Below, one piece after another: positions 1-8,950 of a stretch of DNA of 12,208 nucleotides. Numbering within the stretch: position 1 is the first letter of the stretch; every line of letters begins with the position of its first letter. A program made the translations under genes and the position numbers. Where the stretch lies: NCBI GenBank assembly GCA_001598975.1, contig BBXU01002951.1, positions 1 through 12,208 of the forward strand, given 5' to 3'. The notes under the pieces were generated by a model. It did no database searches and was not told where the DNA came from. It saw nothing but the letters and a program-made list of their open reading frames with translations. This DNA is from Parachlorella kessleri (Eukaryota > Chlorophyta > Trebouxiophyceae > Chlorellales > Chlorellaceae).

Positions 1-3000
1 CGCCCGGCGAATCAGCACACCTGCCCTCCCGCCACCACGCCAGCAGCTGCTCCCTGCTGAGTAGGGTTCCGTCCGAGGTCACGTGCTCGTACTCCGCCCC
101 TAGGAGCTGCTCTAGGTGGGTCGGCAGGGCGTCGGGGGCGCCTCGGGGCGTGGTGGCACCCAGCCAGGCTTCTACAAGCTCATGGAGGTGAACCAGCTCC
201 TGCCTGTACTTGTGGTGGAGCATGGGCACAATAAGTGGTAAGCGGACAGGAGAGAAGGATGAGAGGTAAGGTAATTCTGGAGCACAAGGGGACAAAGGTG
301 TGTAGAGGAGGGGGACACACAGGAAAAGGTGGGGGAGCAGAGAGGGCGAGGGAGGTTACGAGGTAGGAGGCTAGGACGACCGGCGCATGAGCTACTGTAA
401 AGGGGAGGTAGCAGTGGGTGGTTAGATGAAGCCCAAGCCCTTGCAACGCTAACACCAATACTACCAAGCGTTCACGGGGCTGAAAGACGTATAGGGGCAG
501 CCAGGGGGGTGTTGTCACATTGTCCATGAACACCCCATCCACCTAGCCAGCCTGGGCTAGCCTGTCCCTCAGCCGACTGGCTGACTGACTGCTTGCACAC
601 CTCCCAAATCACACTGCACAAAACCTGAACCCTTGAGGCTGTCAGGACTCATGGACGCAAAATACCCAAAGAGCCAAACACCTGCGGCGACAGCGAGCAA
701 GCAACGCTCAAGCAATGTTAGTCAGCAGCAGGAGGTCTTCGTGAGGGGACAGCGTGACTACCTGAGGAGGGTCTCAGCCGCGGGCGCTCCGCCGGTCTTG
801 GCAAACCCAAAGTGCTCGATGGCTTGGAGGATGCCGCCGGGGCCGTCGGCTGTGGCCTGCAGTGCATGGTGCGGGCCATCGGCTTTTGACCTCTAGTTGC
901 TGCTGCAAAAAGATCCACCCAGCTGTCATGGACTTGCTGCTGTGTGCGGCATGCCAGCAGCCACTGGCTTGTTTGGGTGAAGTTTGACAATGCGCCTCAC
1001 CCAACAGCTCGTCCTCACCCTTCATGTGCAAGCAGCTCGCACTCCTGCAGCTTGAGCAGGACACCCAGCCCACCCCCCCGCAAGTTTCACCCTACCCTAG
1101 AAAAGGCATGATGCGAGCGGTCATTGACTACCACTTCCCAGTACCAAAACACATTTGCATTCGCGACAACAGTGTGGCCGCTGACAAGCTACGGAACTCC
1201 TCCCAGAGCCCTGCTGCTGCTGTGAGCCTTACCATCAGCCCACCCCACAAAGGCTCCCGTCAGTAGGAACTGATCAACATGCAAAGAGAGCAAGGCAGGA
1301 GCAAGGAAAGAGGTTTAACACCACTCCCGCGGCCCACGTTGTAACTTCGGCCCTCCAAAAGCCCGCACCACAGGCTTTTAAGGAACAATACCTGAAGGAC
1401 GATCACTAGACAAGGTAGCCCAAGGTACCAACATGCTCCCACCTTGAACAGCTTGTCGGTGCCGTGCTCCTCACACCAGTCCCTCAGCTCACTGTGAGCA
1501 TTTGCCACCATGCAGCCGTGCACCCCCGCCACCGCGAACAGCTCGACATCGTTGCCGCTGTCGCCGCACACCAGCACGCCACTGGAGGGCCGGCCGCCGG
1601 CAGAGTCCAGCTGCAAGCAGGGAGGCGAGGGTAGTCCATATCGTACGGTGCACTATGCGGTTGCAAAAGAGCCTGGCTGGTGAGCCCGGCGGGAACAATG
1701 AGAATGACCAAGGGCGCACCAGGTGTAGCTCAGCAGCAAGGATAAAGGAGGGTGAATTTGGGAAGAGAAGAAGGTGACCGCCAATCCCAGCATACTTGCT
1801 CACTCGCAAGGCCTCAGCCACCCCATGCCAGCTGCCTGGCAGGTGCAGCCCCCAACACGCAGCAGTGCCAGCTTGCTTGCCAACCTCACTCAGACCTTGT
1901 CGTCTCATGATCCAACCGCTCCTCCCCTAACCCACCACCCGTTCCTCAATTTCATCCTCCGAGCCCTACTGACGCTCCATCTCTCCCCCACGCCAAGCCC
2001 CCTACTGCCAAGCCCCCTACCTGCTGCAGCAAGAATGCCAGTGCCTTGCCCTTGCTAGCCCTGCTGGGGAGGATGTCCACATCCACCCCTGCACTGTACA
2101 CCACATTGGTCTCCAGCCCTGCCGCCTCCAGCTGAGAGCGCAGGGTGCTGATGACCTCGTCGGCCTGCTGCGGGCTGGGTGCGTGCAGCTTGTAGCTGAT
2201 CTTGTGGGGGCGCTGCTCGCTGGGTTGCTGCAGAGGGCAGAGGACAAGGCAGGCAGGAGATGCTGCAGGGGTGTAAGGAGCGGTGGCTGACGACCGGGCC
2301 GCAGCAGCAAGCCTCAAATGTGTATGACATGACCGCACTCCCTTGCCGCCATGGGGTGTGTGCACGGCATTAGACCACATGCAGGTGTGGGAGGCTGTGG
2401 ATGGAGCAATCCATCTATGGATTCAGAGCCCTCTGCTGACCCCAGGACTACTGGCAGCCTTTACATGAGGGCAGACCACTGCTGTTGCATTCTTGGGCAC
2501 ACACATCATCGTCATACCCCTCAAGCACAGCATGCTCAGCGGCAACCCGCCAGCTCATCTGCCAGCATGGCCTAGATGCGCAGCACACTTGCCTGCAGCT
2601 TCAGGTCTGGCAGGCCTTTTGCAATCTCGGCTGCTTTGGCGCGGTCCCACCCCTGGTTCAGGAAGGCTTCCCACTCCTCGTCCGGCTCACCTGCACGAGA
2701 CAAGGCCCCGTGCGTTGTTAGCACGCAAACTGAACAGGGCAGCCGATCACAACTGCAGTAAGAAGTCAAAAGTTTGACCCCACGAAGAGGCCAGCCTGCT
2801 GACAGACCGTCTTGTGTTCCACAACTTGTATTCCACAAGCAAATTGGCCCTGTGGTGCTGGTGTTAGCGAGGCTGCGCCCAGTCCTTTGCCCTTTGCCCT
2901 TCTCAACCTCATGTATCTGGAATATGTACCGCACCGGTGGCACCTGGCAATCCGTCCACATACAGCCACCTCACCATCGATGAGGATCTCAGTGCCGACG

Positions 3001-3882
3001 GAGCAAACCAGGATGTTGGGAGTCAGGAGCGGCACCTCGTCCTGTGTTTTGCAAAGGGCGGGGGAGAATCATGGACCCAGTCAGGGAGGCGGCACATACT
3101 TAAGATGTTGTCCTATCACGGCCAGTGCCCCATCCCCACACCTCTCGGTATGTGCTAAGACTGAGTTGTCGGCAAGCAACTGCAATCCAGTGCCTACGCA
3201 GCACCTCAGGGCTTCAGCGTAGCGGCATGGGGTGCGGACCATCCGCAGGAGCAGTTCCGCAAAGGTTCACTCGGGCGGGTCGGCTGCAGGCTACATGCGA
3301 GGTTGATCCGCAACATCCGTCAGCTGTGGGAGCAATCACCGCTCCAGCAGGACCACGGAGCTCAGGCACCAAGCATAGCCCAACCGCCTTCATAGTGTCT
3401 CTCTGCATGCTGTTACGGCCAGGCAGGCCTACGCCTGTGTTGTTGCCTCACCGCAAGCTCCTTGAAGAGTTCAGGGGAGCGGCCAGTGGAGAAGACTAGG
3501 AGGGAGTCGTGGCCAAACTCTGACACCCACAGGCGGTTGAAGCGCAGCAGGTCCTCGTGGATGACATCGTTGTGGTTCACCTGTGAGGGGATGACATGCT
3601 AGTGAGAGGCTCTCAGGAGCACACTCATACAAGCTGCCAGGCTGGGCCCCTCAGCAGTCGCCCGCTATCAGTACAGTGCTGGTGCCATATGATTCACCTC
3701 AGTGTTTGCAAACGCTGGCCACTGCGAAACTGGCAGCTTGGGTTCCAAGGCAGCATGTGACCATGCGACATCTTTGGATTGATGCCACCTTGCAAACTCA
3801 CCATTGTCCAATCAAGATCAGAGACCACTGCAAAGCGGCTGGGCTTCTGGAGCAGCTGGGTCCTGCTGCTGTTGCGGCCCAT
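1..3882 (-). CDS. SPP: Sucrose-6F-phosphate phosphatase (SPP), eight exons in window, C-terminus cut
   Basis: Last step of sucrose synthesis: hydrolyses sucrose-6F-phosphate to sucrose and phosphate, in the cytosol (HAD superfamily, Mg-dependent). Exons read 3882-3802, 3580-3452, 3041-2975, 2690-2593, 2227-2021, 1610-1443, 856-762 and 203-1; all phases match and give about 349 residues. HAD motif I is SDLDWT (D22, D24), motif II STGR (S58-R61), motif III SKGKAL (K184), motif IV GDSGND (210-215). Family blocks SVGTEI, EQRPHKISY and GGILQAI are also present. From about residue 283, beginning ELVHLHELVEAWL, the NTF2-like S6PP C-terminal domain starts and runs off the window. ATG 3882 is preferred because of its context (A at -3, G at +4); an in-frame ATG at 3957 would add 25 residues in poorer context. 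Position 25 is Trp where plant enzymes usually have His. Intron 4 (2592-2228) is GC-AG; the others are GT-AG. It is divergent from SEC61B. Identity is very secure; the acceptor of exon 8 is the least certain junction. Confidence 0.94.
204..761 (-). other. Intron 7 of SPP, no gene inside
   Basis: A 558-bp intron with donor CAG|GTAGTC (phase 2) and acceptor AAGTACAG|G at 203/204. The acceptor lacks a good pyrimidine tract, so this junction is supported mainly by phase and by the continuing domain. The ORF at 180-542 on the minus strand is intron sequence read through. Nothing else recognisable. Confidence 0.6.
857..1442 (-). other. Intron 6 of SPP, no gene inside
   Basis: A 586-bp intron from donor AAG|GTGGGA to acceptor CACTGCAG, phase 0 on both sides, joining the exon with GDSGND (ending DKLFK) to the one with GGILQAIEHFGF. 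Both strands were scanned; open frames here are short and have no recognisable domain. Confidence 0.75.
1991..2020 (-). repeat. 15-bp tandem duplication of the 5' splice site of SPP intron 5
   Basis: On the minus strand GTAGGGGGCTTGGCA (2020-2006) is followed directly by GTAGGGGGCTTGGCG (2005-1991), 14 of 15 bases identical. The first copy is the donor after LLQQ. The second copy starts with its own GTAGGG, also in phase 0, and its use would insert VGGLA in frame. Confidence 0.85.
2228..2592 (-). other. GC-AG intron 4 of SPP
   Basis: The exon before it ends LKLQ with the donor CAG|GCAAGT, which is the GC-type consensus. The acceptor is CCCTCTGCAG at 2228-2237. Both sides are phase 0, and the joined product LKLQ-QPSEQRPHKIS matches the plant SPP family. 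Using the nearby GT (GCAA|GTGTGC) would be phase 1 and break the downstream frame. Confidence 0.85.
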
Positions 3883-4223
3883 CTTTTTGGACACCCTTTC
3901 TGCTTGGGCGATAACAGCAGTTCGAGAATGCCTATAGGCAGTATGGGCGATCAGCATTCGTTTAATTGCTCAAAGCAATTCCTGTCACGCTGGGCGCTCC
4001 AAAGGTAAATGCCACCAAGGCGTTCAAGGCGGGAAGGAAGTGGGGACCCCCTAGAACTGGTCTACGCGGTATCAGTGTCCGATCATTTGTTGATAGAGCG
4101 TTGTCGTTGCCTGCTAGGTTGCTTTTGCATACCTGCTTGCCCGGTCGCTATAGCCGTCACCAGCCGTTGATCGCTCGGGCAAAGTCTGCACTGACAGCAC
4201 AAGACAGTGCTATATAGGAAGGG
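3883..4223. promoter_or_regulatory. Divergent intergenic region between SPP and SEC61B
   Basis: Only 341 bp separate the two start codons, so both promoters and both 5' UTRs must lie here. No TATA box at a useful distance from either ATG was found: TATATA at 4210-4215 lies only 9 nt upstream of the SEC61B ATG, more likely leader than promoter element. Transcription start sites cannot be placed from sequence. An ATG at 3957 in frame with SPP sits inside the region. Confidence 0.6.
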
Positions 4224-4728
4224 ATGGCCCCCAAGGGATCCGGCTCGCAGGCAAGCACACTAGTTGCCCGAGGCAGTTCAGCTAGCAACGAGAACAAGGT
4301 TGCAGCCGCTCGCCCCACACCGACTGGGACCGTGAGAAGAAGGACGCCTGGTAAGGTCTGAAAGCCCCGCTGGAGCTCCGGTACGGTCCACTGATCGCCG
4401 CCCACCATCCCAGTGTAACTTCCGCTGGTTGCAACTGGCTGCAGCTCGCAGCAGTGCACAGCCGCGCTCTGGCTACTTCTACACCGATGACACGGCACTG
4501 ATCAAACTCTCGCCGGTGAGAGTGATGACTAGGGAGTGAGGCTGCACCAGAGCTAAAACACTGTGCACTGGGCCATCACCACCGTGCAGTGCTGCTGTTT
4601 GCTTTGGTGGCCAACAAGTAACGTATGTCGTGCGCTGAGTGCTGCAGACCTCGGTGATTATTATGGCAGTGGCCTTCATTGTCTTTGTTTTCATACTCCA
4701 CATCTTCGGCAAGGTGCGGGGACAGTAG
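4224..4728 (+). CDS. SEC61B: Sec61 beta subunit of the ER protein translocon, three exons
   Basis: Small tail-anchored subunit of the Sec61 channel in the ER membrane, which helps couple targeting and translocation of nascent chains. Exons are 4224-4350, 4445-4515 and 4648-4728: 92 residues, usual size for the family. The start MAPKGSGSQAS opens a low-complexity Ser/Ala cytosolic tail with the basic stretch VRRRT. Exon 2 carries the hallmark GYFYTDDTALIKLSP, and exon 3 the single C-terminal membrane anchor TSVIIMAVAFIVFVFILHI, followed by FGKVRGQ and TAG. Introns are 94 bp (GTAAGG...CTGCAG, phase 1) and 132 bp (GTGAGA...CTGCAG, phase 0). The ATG has good context (G at -3, G at +4). Each exon is too short to appear as a long ORF, so the gene is easy to miss. 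Not spliced after FGK: GTGCGG there is translated and a stop follows quickly. Identity is very likely. Confidence 0.93.
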
Positions 4729-5008
4729 TTTTGTGCCATGGCACTTTGATGGGTCAGGCGTAAAGGGGCAAGAGAGGTTCATACCTGCGAATAATGAAGC
4801 ACCTGCGGTTCATATACTTTTGGAAAATAGTGTAGGTCACTGGAAGTGCTGCTTCCAAAGAAGCATTCAGGGTGTACCTGCTCGATTTTGTACTGGATAT
4901 TTGCCACACACTTCGTAGCTTGCCTGCAATCGATCCCTTGCCATGTTGCAGCTGCGGGGCGCTTAAATCAGCGACAGGGACGATGGAGAGTCTGCTGGAG
5001 TGGTGGTG
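4729..5008 (+). other. Probable SEC61B 3' UTR
   Basis: No coding exon is recognisable after the SEC61B stop. No exact TGTAA signal is seen before 5009; the first one is at 5171-5175, so either the UTR is about 450 nt long or a variant signal is used. Confidence 0.45.
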
Positions 5009-5377
5009 ATGGCAACTGCTGTTAGCAGCAGGTTGAGGAGGCAGCTTCGATACAGTGTACCTGGCAAGCGACTAGTACTAGTCACATTGGTCTGCCTTGT
5101 TGCCCTGTTGGCCCTCCTATATCAGTAGCAGGTCTGTGTCTTGGTACTTGACCGCGGTGTAGCATCCTACTGTAATTTTGTCCTTGACCTTGTTCTCTAC
5201 AGGCGGCTTTGTTGCTGCCCAACCAGCGGCTTCGCGCCAGTGGCGGCAGAACACAATATCTCTTTCCGCCTTTGCACTGGGTATAGAACTGTCCGCAAGG
5301 CCGTTGTAACGGTGCCACTGGGCAGTGTGAGCAGCATGCTGTCAGGCTGCAGGAGGTCGCCCACTTCCTGGCGATGA
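5009..5377 (+). CDS. Candidate two-exon small membrane protein (unrecognised)
   Basis: The ATG at 5009 has strong context (G at -3, G at +4) and opens 39 codons with a basic N-terminus (SSRLRRQLRY, then GKR) and a 17-residue hydrophobic run, LVLVTLVCLVALLALLY, ending in TAG at 5126. That shape is typical of a type II signal anchor. A donor CA|GTAGCA at 5124/5125 just before the stop is phase 2. A pyrimidine-rich acceptor TTCTCTACAG at 5202 is also phase 2 and restores Gln. The joined frame ends at TGA 5375-5377, giving 96 residues and a 78-bp intron. The second exon has no recognised motif. It could be a microprotein, the 5' end of a larger unassembled gene, a degenerate paralogue of the next gene's start, or chance within the SEC61B 3' UTR. 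Confidence 0.27.
5070..5083. repeat. Perfect 14-bp palindrome GACTAGTACTAGTC
   Basis: The sequence equals its own reverse complement over all 14 bases and does not extend further. It lies inside the candidate signal-anchor exon. Function unknown. Confidence 0.8.
5171..5175 (+). terminator. Possible TGTAA poly(A) signal
   Basis: TGTAA is the usual green-algal poly(A) signal. This is the first exact copy downstream of the SEC61B stop, 443 nt away. It lies in the intron of the candidate small protein, so the two interpretations compete. Confidence 0.3.
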
Positions 5378-5837
5378 CGTGGTTTACGCAGCTGGCGGCT
5401 TGGCGTAGGGATGCTGATCGGGAGATGGCGTTTCGTAGTTGTGGCAGGCAATACGAACATAGGAGAGGTGGATAGTTACGGGCGAAGCAGGAAGAAGGAT
5501 GCAAGGAACAACTGATGCCTGTGTACGACTAAGGAAGGCCCACAGCTCCAGCGTTGAGAACTTTTCCGACCAGCTAGTGTGAGCAGTGCCTCGGGGAGCA
5601 AATGAGAGGCTTCCCTGGGCAGCATCAATTCCCTTGTTGAGAAAGTCCATGGCAAGCATGTCAAAATGTGACCAGGGTAGCGACAGCCAAGACCCTCTGC
5701 CGACTGAATGCCATGCTGAGCGCCCCTACAAAGCACGCCCTTGAAAGTGGGCGCAAGGAGCCTCACACGACGACACTCTTACTTGCGCTTGATTGAAGGG
5801 GGGAGGTAATTGAGCACGTTGACGACGATGTAAGCTC
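5378..5837. promoter_or_regulatory. Intergenic region and leader upstream of the glycosyltransferase gene
   Basis: No recognisable exon on the plus strand. On the minus strand an open frame covers about 5384-5720 without matching any family I know. The promoter and 5' UTR of the downstream gene should lie here; no TATA box is identifiable with confidence. The last bases hold a start-stop uORF. Confidence 0.45.
5828..5833 (+). promoter_or_regulatory. Start-stop uORF (ATG TAA) 4 nt upstream of the main start codon
   Basis: ATG is followed at once by TAA, with G at -3, then GCTC and the predicted start ATG 5838, whose own context is weak (C at -3). If transcribed in the leader it would be expected to stall or divert ribosomes. 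It depends on ATG 5838 being the true start. Confidence 0.45.
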
Positions 5838-8812
5838 ATGACATCAGAGGGTGGCCAGCTGGCATGCGTGCGGGTGCCTCGCCGGGCTCTGCTCTTCCTT
5901 TTTGGCGTCATCTTGTACTTAGTGAGCCTTTGTAGCACCAAGAACGTGTCTCTTTCCAGGGCAGGCCGGTCACTGCAAGAGTTGGTGCCTGGGCTTGTGC
6001 TGGGGTATGCTCAGCCTGCCAGGACGCTCACCAGAGCCCTCCCAGCAGGCTTCGACTGGAGGGTCTATGGGCTGCTCAACCCGGAGCTTAACCTGCTTAC
6101 AAAGGAGGAGGCGGCTCAGCATTACAGGCTGCTTGGTCGGAGGGAGGGGAGGTGTTTCAAGTGTGCTGCTGCGGTGCGCCGGCCAGCTGAAAACACCATA
6201 TAAAGTTGTTTCTGTAGCGTGAGCCAAGCGTTGCAGCCAAGCTAATACTTACTAGCAAGGTTTGAGGGCATCACTTATTGTGAGGTGGCGCAGGTCTTCC
6301 TTTATCCTGTTGGATCTGGCCTGACAAACCAGCTGTACGGTCACGTGACCAGTTTGGCTATTGCTGCCAGCCTGGCGGCTAGGGGCGTCTCAGTGGAGTT
6401 GGTTGTTCCCCCAGCCAAGAAGCGCGAGACGTTTGCCAGGGGCCACGGCTTTTCAGATGCGCCGGCCGAGTCCTTGCTTGACCTCCAGCTGATGGCCAGG
6501 CAGTGGCAGACAAGGGGTGTACTGCTCAGCCAGGTGTGTACCTACACTAAAGCCTGGCTTTTGCACACTCATTTCAGGCTGAGTGCTACTCGTTCCGATC
6601 CACTTCTCTGAGGAGCCAGCGCTCCTGCCTAGAGGCAGGGTACACTGCTGTGCTGTGCTGTGCTGTGCTGTGCTAAGGCTTCCAGGCTGGCGGGGGATCG
6701 GCAGGCCCAGGAACTGTATGTGCAAGGTTCACCCCTCCAGGGCGAAGCATGCTACCTGGTGGGGAGTACCTGGCATACATAGCATCTGGGCCACATACAT
6801 GTTGCATGGTCGGCAGGGCCAGGCCCTAGACACCTGGCAGGTGCTGCTCCGCAGGCCAGGTTTGAAGGGCGGCTCCCTTGCCGATCGGTGTCTGTCTCTC
6901 AACACCCGCTCTTCAGACCGATGTCTGACATGCTGGATCTCTTGGGCAACAGCCTAAGGGAAGCTTCTTGTGGCCCCACACATGCCGCCAGCTGTGTACA
7001 ATTTAGCTTTGAGAAGACTCTAATGGTCATCAACGGGTCCCGGTGAGTCAAGAACCCCAAGCAAAGCGGATACTAGTGCTGGGGGCCTGCCTGCCACTAC
7101 CTGCATCTGTGAGCAGAGTACAGGCAGCCAAAGGCAGGTGCCAGTGGCGACGTCCTCGTTTCAAGCAGTGGCGTGGCAGATTTTGGTGCCTGACCGCCCT
7201 CCCGGCGGACTAATGGCATGCTAGGCCCGCTGGCCAGACCAGCAGCTGACGTGGCGGGCAGCCCTCCAGCAAGCTGCCTTTGTGCCTGCCTGCAGAGCCC
7301 TCCCAGAGATGGCAGAAGCTGCCAGGGGCGTTTTTTTCAATAGGACTGTTGTAGAGCTGGCCGAACGTGTCAGCAGGGAGCTGCTGCGCTTGGATGCTGG
7401 TGGTTTCTCGGGTGCACACCTGCGGCTGGAGAATGACTGGACAGAGTACGGCAGGGAGGTGAGAGCAAGCAGTGCCGAGGACTGCTTGGGGTGCTCTGGG
7501 TGTGCAGCTTGTCAGTTGTGGTTTGCTGGCTGGGTGACAGCCCTGCCCTGTGTGCCCTTGATAGGAATCCATTCTAGGAATCCTTTAGTTAATGGGAAGA
7601 AATGTGCTACAGGCAAATGCAATGGCAAACACCCCAGTCCATTGTAGCTGGCGATTCGTTAGGAGGTCTGGACTTGGCGTGGATACCTTAGTTACTTGTT
7701 CGTCGCCAACCAAGAATAACCCTTGGAGCCCCCACTGCCGCGCCCGTAGGGAAGGCTGGAGCCTTACATTGCCAAGATGCAGGCAGCCCGATTCAGTAGG
7801 AATGCCACCCTGTACATTGCTTCCGGCATATTTGCGTACTACAACTCAACAGGTGGGCCCCTCTCAATGGCTGCACCGACACCATGGCATCCTAGCCTCC
7901 CCCATGGCATCCATCGTCCCCCTTGGTATTTTAGCATGCCCCTGAGCATCCCAGCATCCCCCTGAGCTTCCATTCTTGCATCCCCCTGGGCATCCCAGCA
8001 TTCCCTTGGTATCCCAGCATCCCCCTGGGCATCCCTGCATGTGCCTCTGCATCCTAGCGCCCCCCTTGCCACCCTAGCCCTGAGGCGCAGTCTGAGCGCG
8101 GCTGCCAGTCAGCAGGCGGCTCAGCCCTGGGGAAACTCTTGGCTTGACTGCAAGCCTTGGTGCCTCCCTAACTCGCTAGGATCATGCACTTGCAGAGATA
8201 CTTTCCTTGGAGAAGGCGCTGGTTTCGGCGGGGGTCTGCAAGGCCATTACATATAAGGAGCGCATACTGAGGCCAGAGCAGCTTGCAGGTAAGCCGTCTG
8301 GGAGATCCAGCACCGTCACAGTCACTTGCCGTGATGCTGGTACTGATGTGTCTTTGCACCTCCGTAAAGGGAGTGCAATCACTGATGAGAAGCTGTCGCC
8401 ACCCACCATTCCGCTGGTGCATGCTTGTGCCCCCGCTTTCCTACGACTACTGTGCTATCCTCGGCCGTATTCCCCTGCAACCCAGTTGTTGCTTGCTGTC
8501 TGCAGTGCACAGTACGCACTGTGTAGCGTCCTACCCTCGCCTATGTCTTATCGAAACACTTTTGGACCGCAGTAGTGAGCACTGCTTCCTGCAGGGCTCC
8601 ATTCAGAGCAGCGGGCCCTAATAGACCTTCTAGTTCTTTCCAAGGCAAGCCCAGTGGTGGGGTCTATCTCCAGCACCCTCTCCTGGTATGCCCAGGAGCA
8701 GCGGAAGCTGCTAGGGATGGCGCCAGATACCTTCTTCATGATCGGCTCGAAAGACAAGGATGCCGTGTGGCAGCAGTATAACAGGCAGGGTGTGCTGCGC
8801 TTTGCTCCGTGA
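5838..8812 (+). CDS. Type II membrane glycosyltransferase with O-fucosyltransferase-like domain, eight exons
   Basis: Predicted Golgi/ER-lumenal glycosyltransferase. Exons: 5838-6151, 6260-6533, 6578-6639, 6917-7042, 7296-7458, 7750-7852, 8196-8288, 8595-8812; phases match throughout and give 450 residues. Residues 17-32 are a signal anchor (ALLFLFGVILYLVSLC). Residues 72-105 are a small module, FDWRVYGLLNPEL...HYRLLGRREGR, of the DW-Y-NP(D/E)L type seen beside glycosyltransferases. GSGLTNQLYGH (123-133) matches the nucleotide-sugar-binding G-x-x-NQ loop of fucosyltransferase-like GT-B enzymes. FSGAHLRLENDW (296-307) matches the H-x-R-x-E motif of PF10250. The end has SPVVGSISSTLSW, the usual late VG..SSTFS block. 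Start: ATG 5838 is the only Met before the anchor and an in-frame stop lies at 5820. Donor and acceptor sugar are not known; family membership is by motif only. An alternative 3' end is possible (see findings). Confidence 0.8.
6646..6674 (+). repeat. TGCTG pentanucleotide microsatellite in intron 3
   Basis: Five full TGCTG units and a partial sixth, starting 6 nt after the donor at 6640. The period of five and its intronic position argue against coding. The intron (6640-6916, 277 bp) holds nothing else recognised. Confidence 0.85.
7888..8068. repeat. About 20-bp minisatellite in intron 6 of the glycosyltransferase gene
   Basis: Eight to nine imperfect tandem units of 19-24 bp with a core like CATCCCAGCATCCCCCTGG. 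They fill over half of the 343-bp intron 7853-8195. The plus strand is strongly pyrimidine-rich. Read on the minus strand the repeat gives glycine/alanine/aspartate-rich open frames, but the unit length varies and is not a multiple of three, so these are not a protein. Confidence 0.85.
8289..8594 (+). other. Intron 7 of the glycosyltransferase gene, no gene inside
   Basis: A 306-bp intron from GCAG|GTAAGC to CTTCCTGCAG, phase 1 on both sides, joining RPEQLAG to LHSEQRALIDLL. Overlapping open frames have no recognisable domain. Confidence 0.8.
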
Positions 8813-8950
8813 GTGTCACATAGTGCCCTGCTGCTGATTGCCAGCTGTGACTCTGGGGTGGCTGCACCGCCATGAAGTGAGCAACTTACTCCCTTTGCAG
8901 TCTGTATGTGGTCATTGTAGCATGGCTTTGGGAAGATTTCCCACTGAGTT

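Noticed and set aside
4210..4215. TATATA as a TATA box for SEC61B
   Set aside because: It lies only 9 nt before the ATG, leaving no room for a transcription start about 25-30 nt downstream of a TATA box.
4157..4498. 113-residue minus-strand ORF
   Set aside because: It is antisense to SEC61B exons 1 and 2, which have clear family motifs and matching splice phases; the antisense frame shows no domain.
5384..5659. 91-residue minus-strand ORF that looks somewhat protein-like
   Set aside because: No recognisable family, no clear splice sites linking it to other exons, and open frames of this length are expected at this base composition. Kept only as a remark in the intergenic entry.
7138..7190. 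Possible extra exon of the glycosyltransferase gene (reading GASGDVLVSSSGVADFG)
   Set aside because: Acceptor TACAG|G fits phase 2, but no donor at its end gives the phase 2 needed for the next exon. Direct splicing 7042 to 7296 keeps the frame.
7839..8072. 77-residue minus-strand ORF with repeats of GDAG and similar
   Set aside because: It is the minisatellite read antisense; unit length varies and is not a multiple of three.
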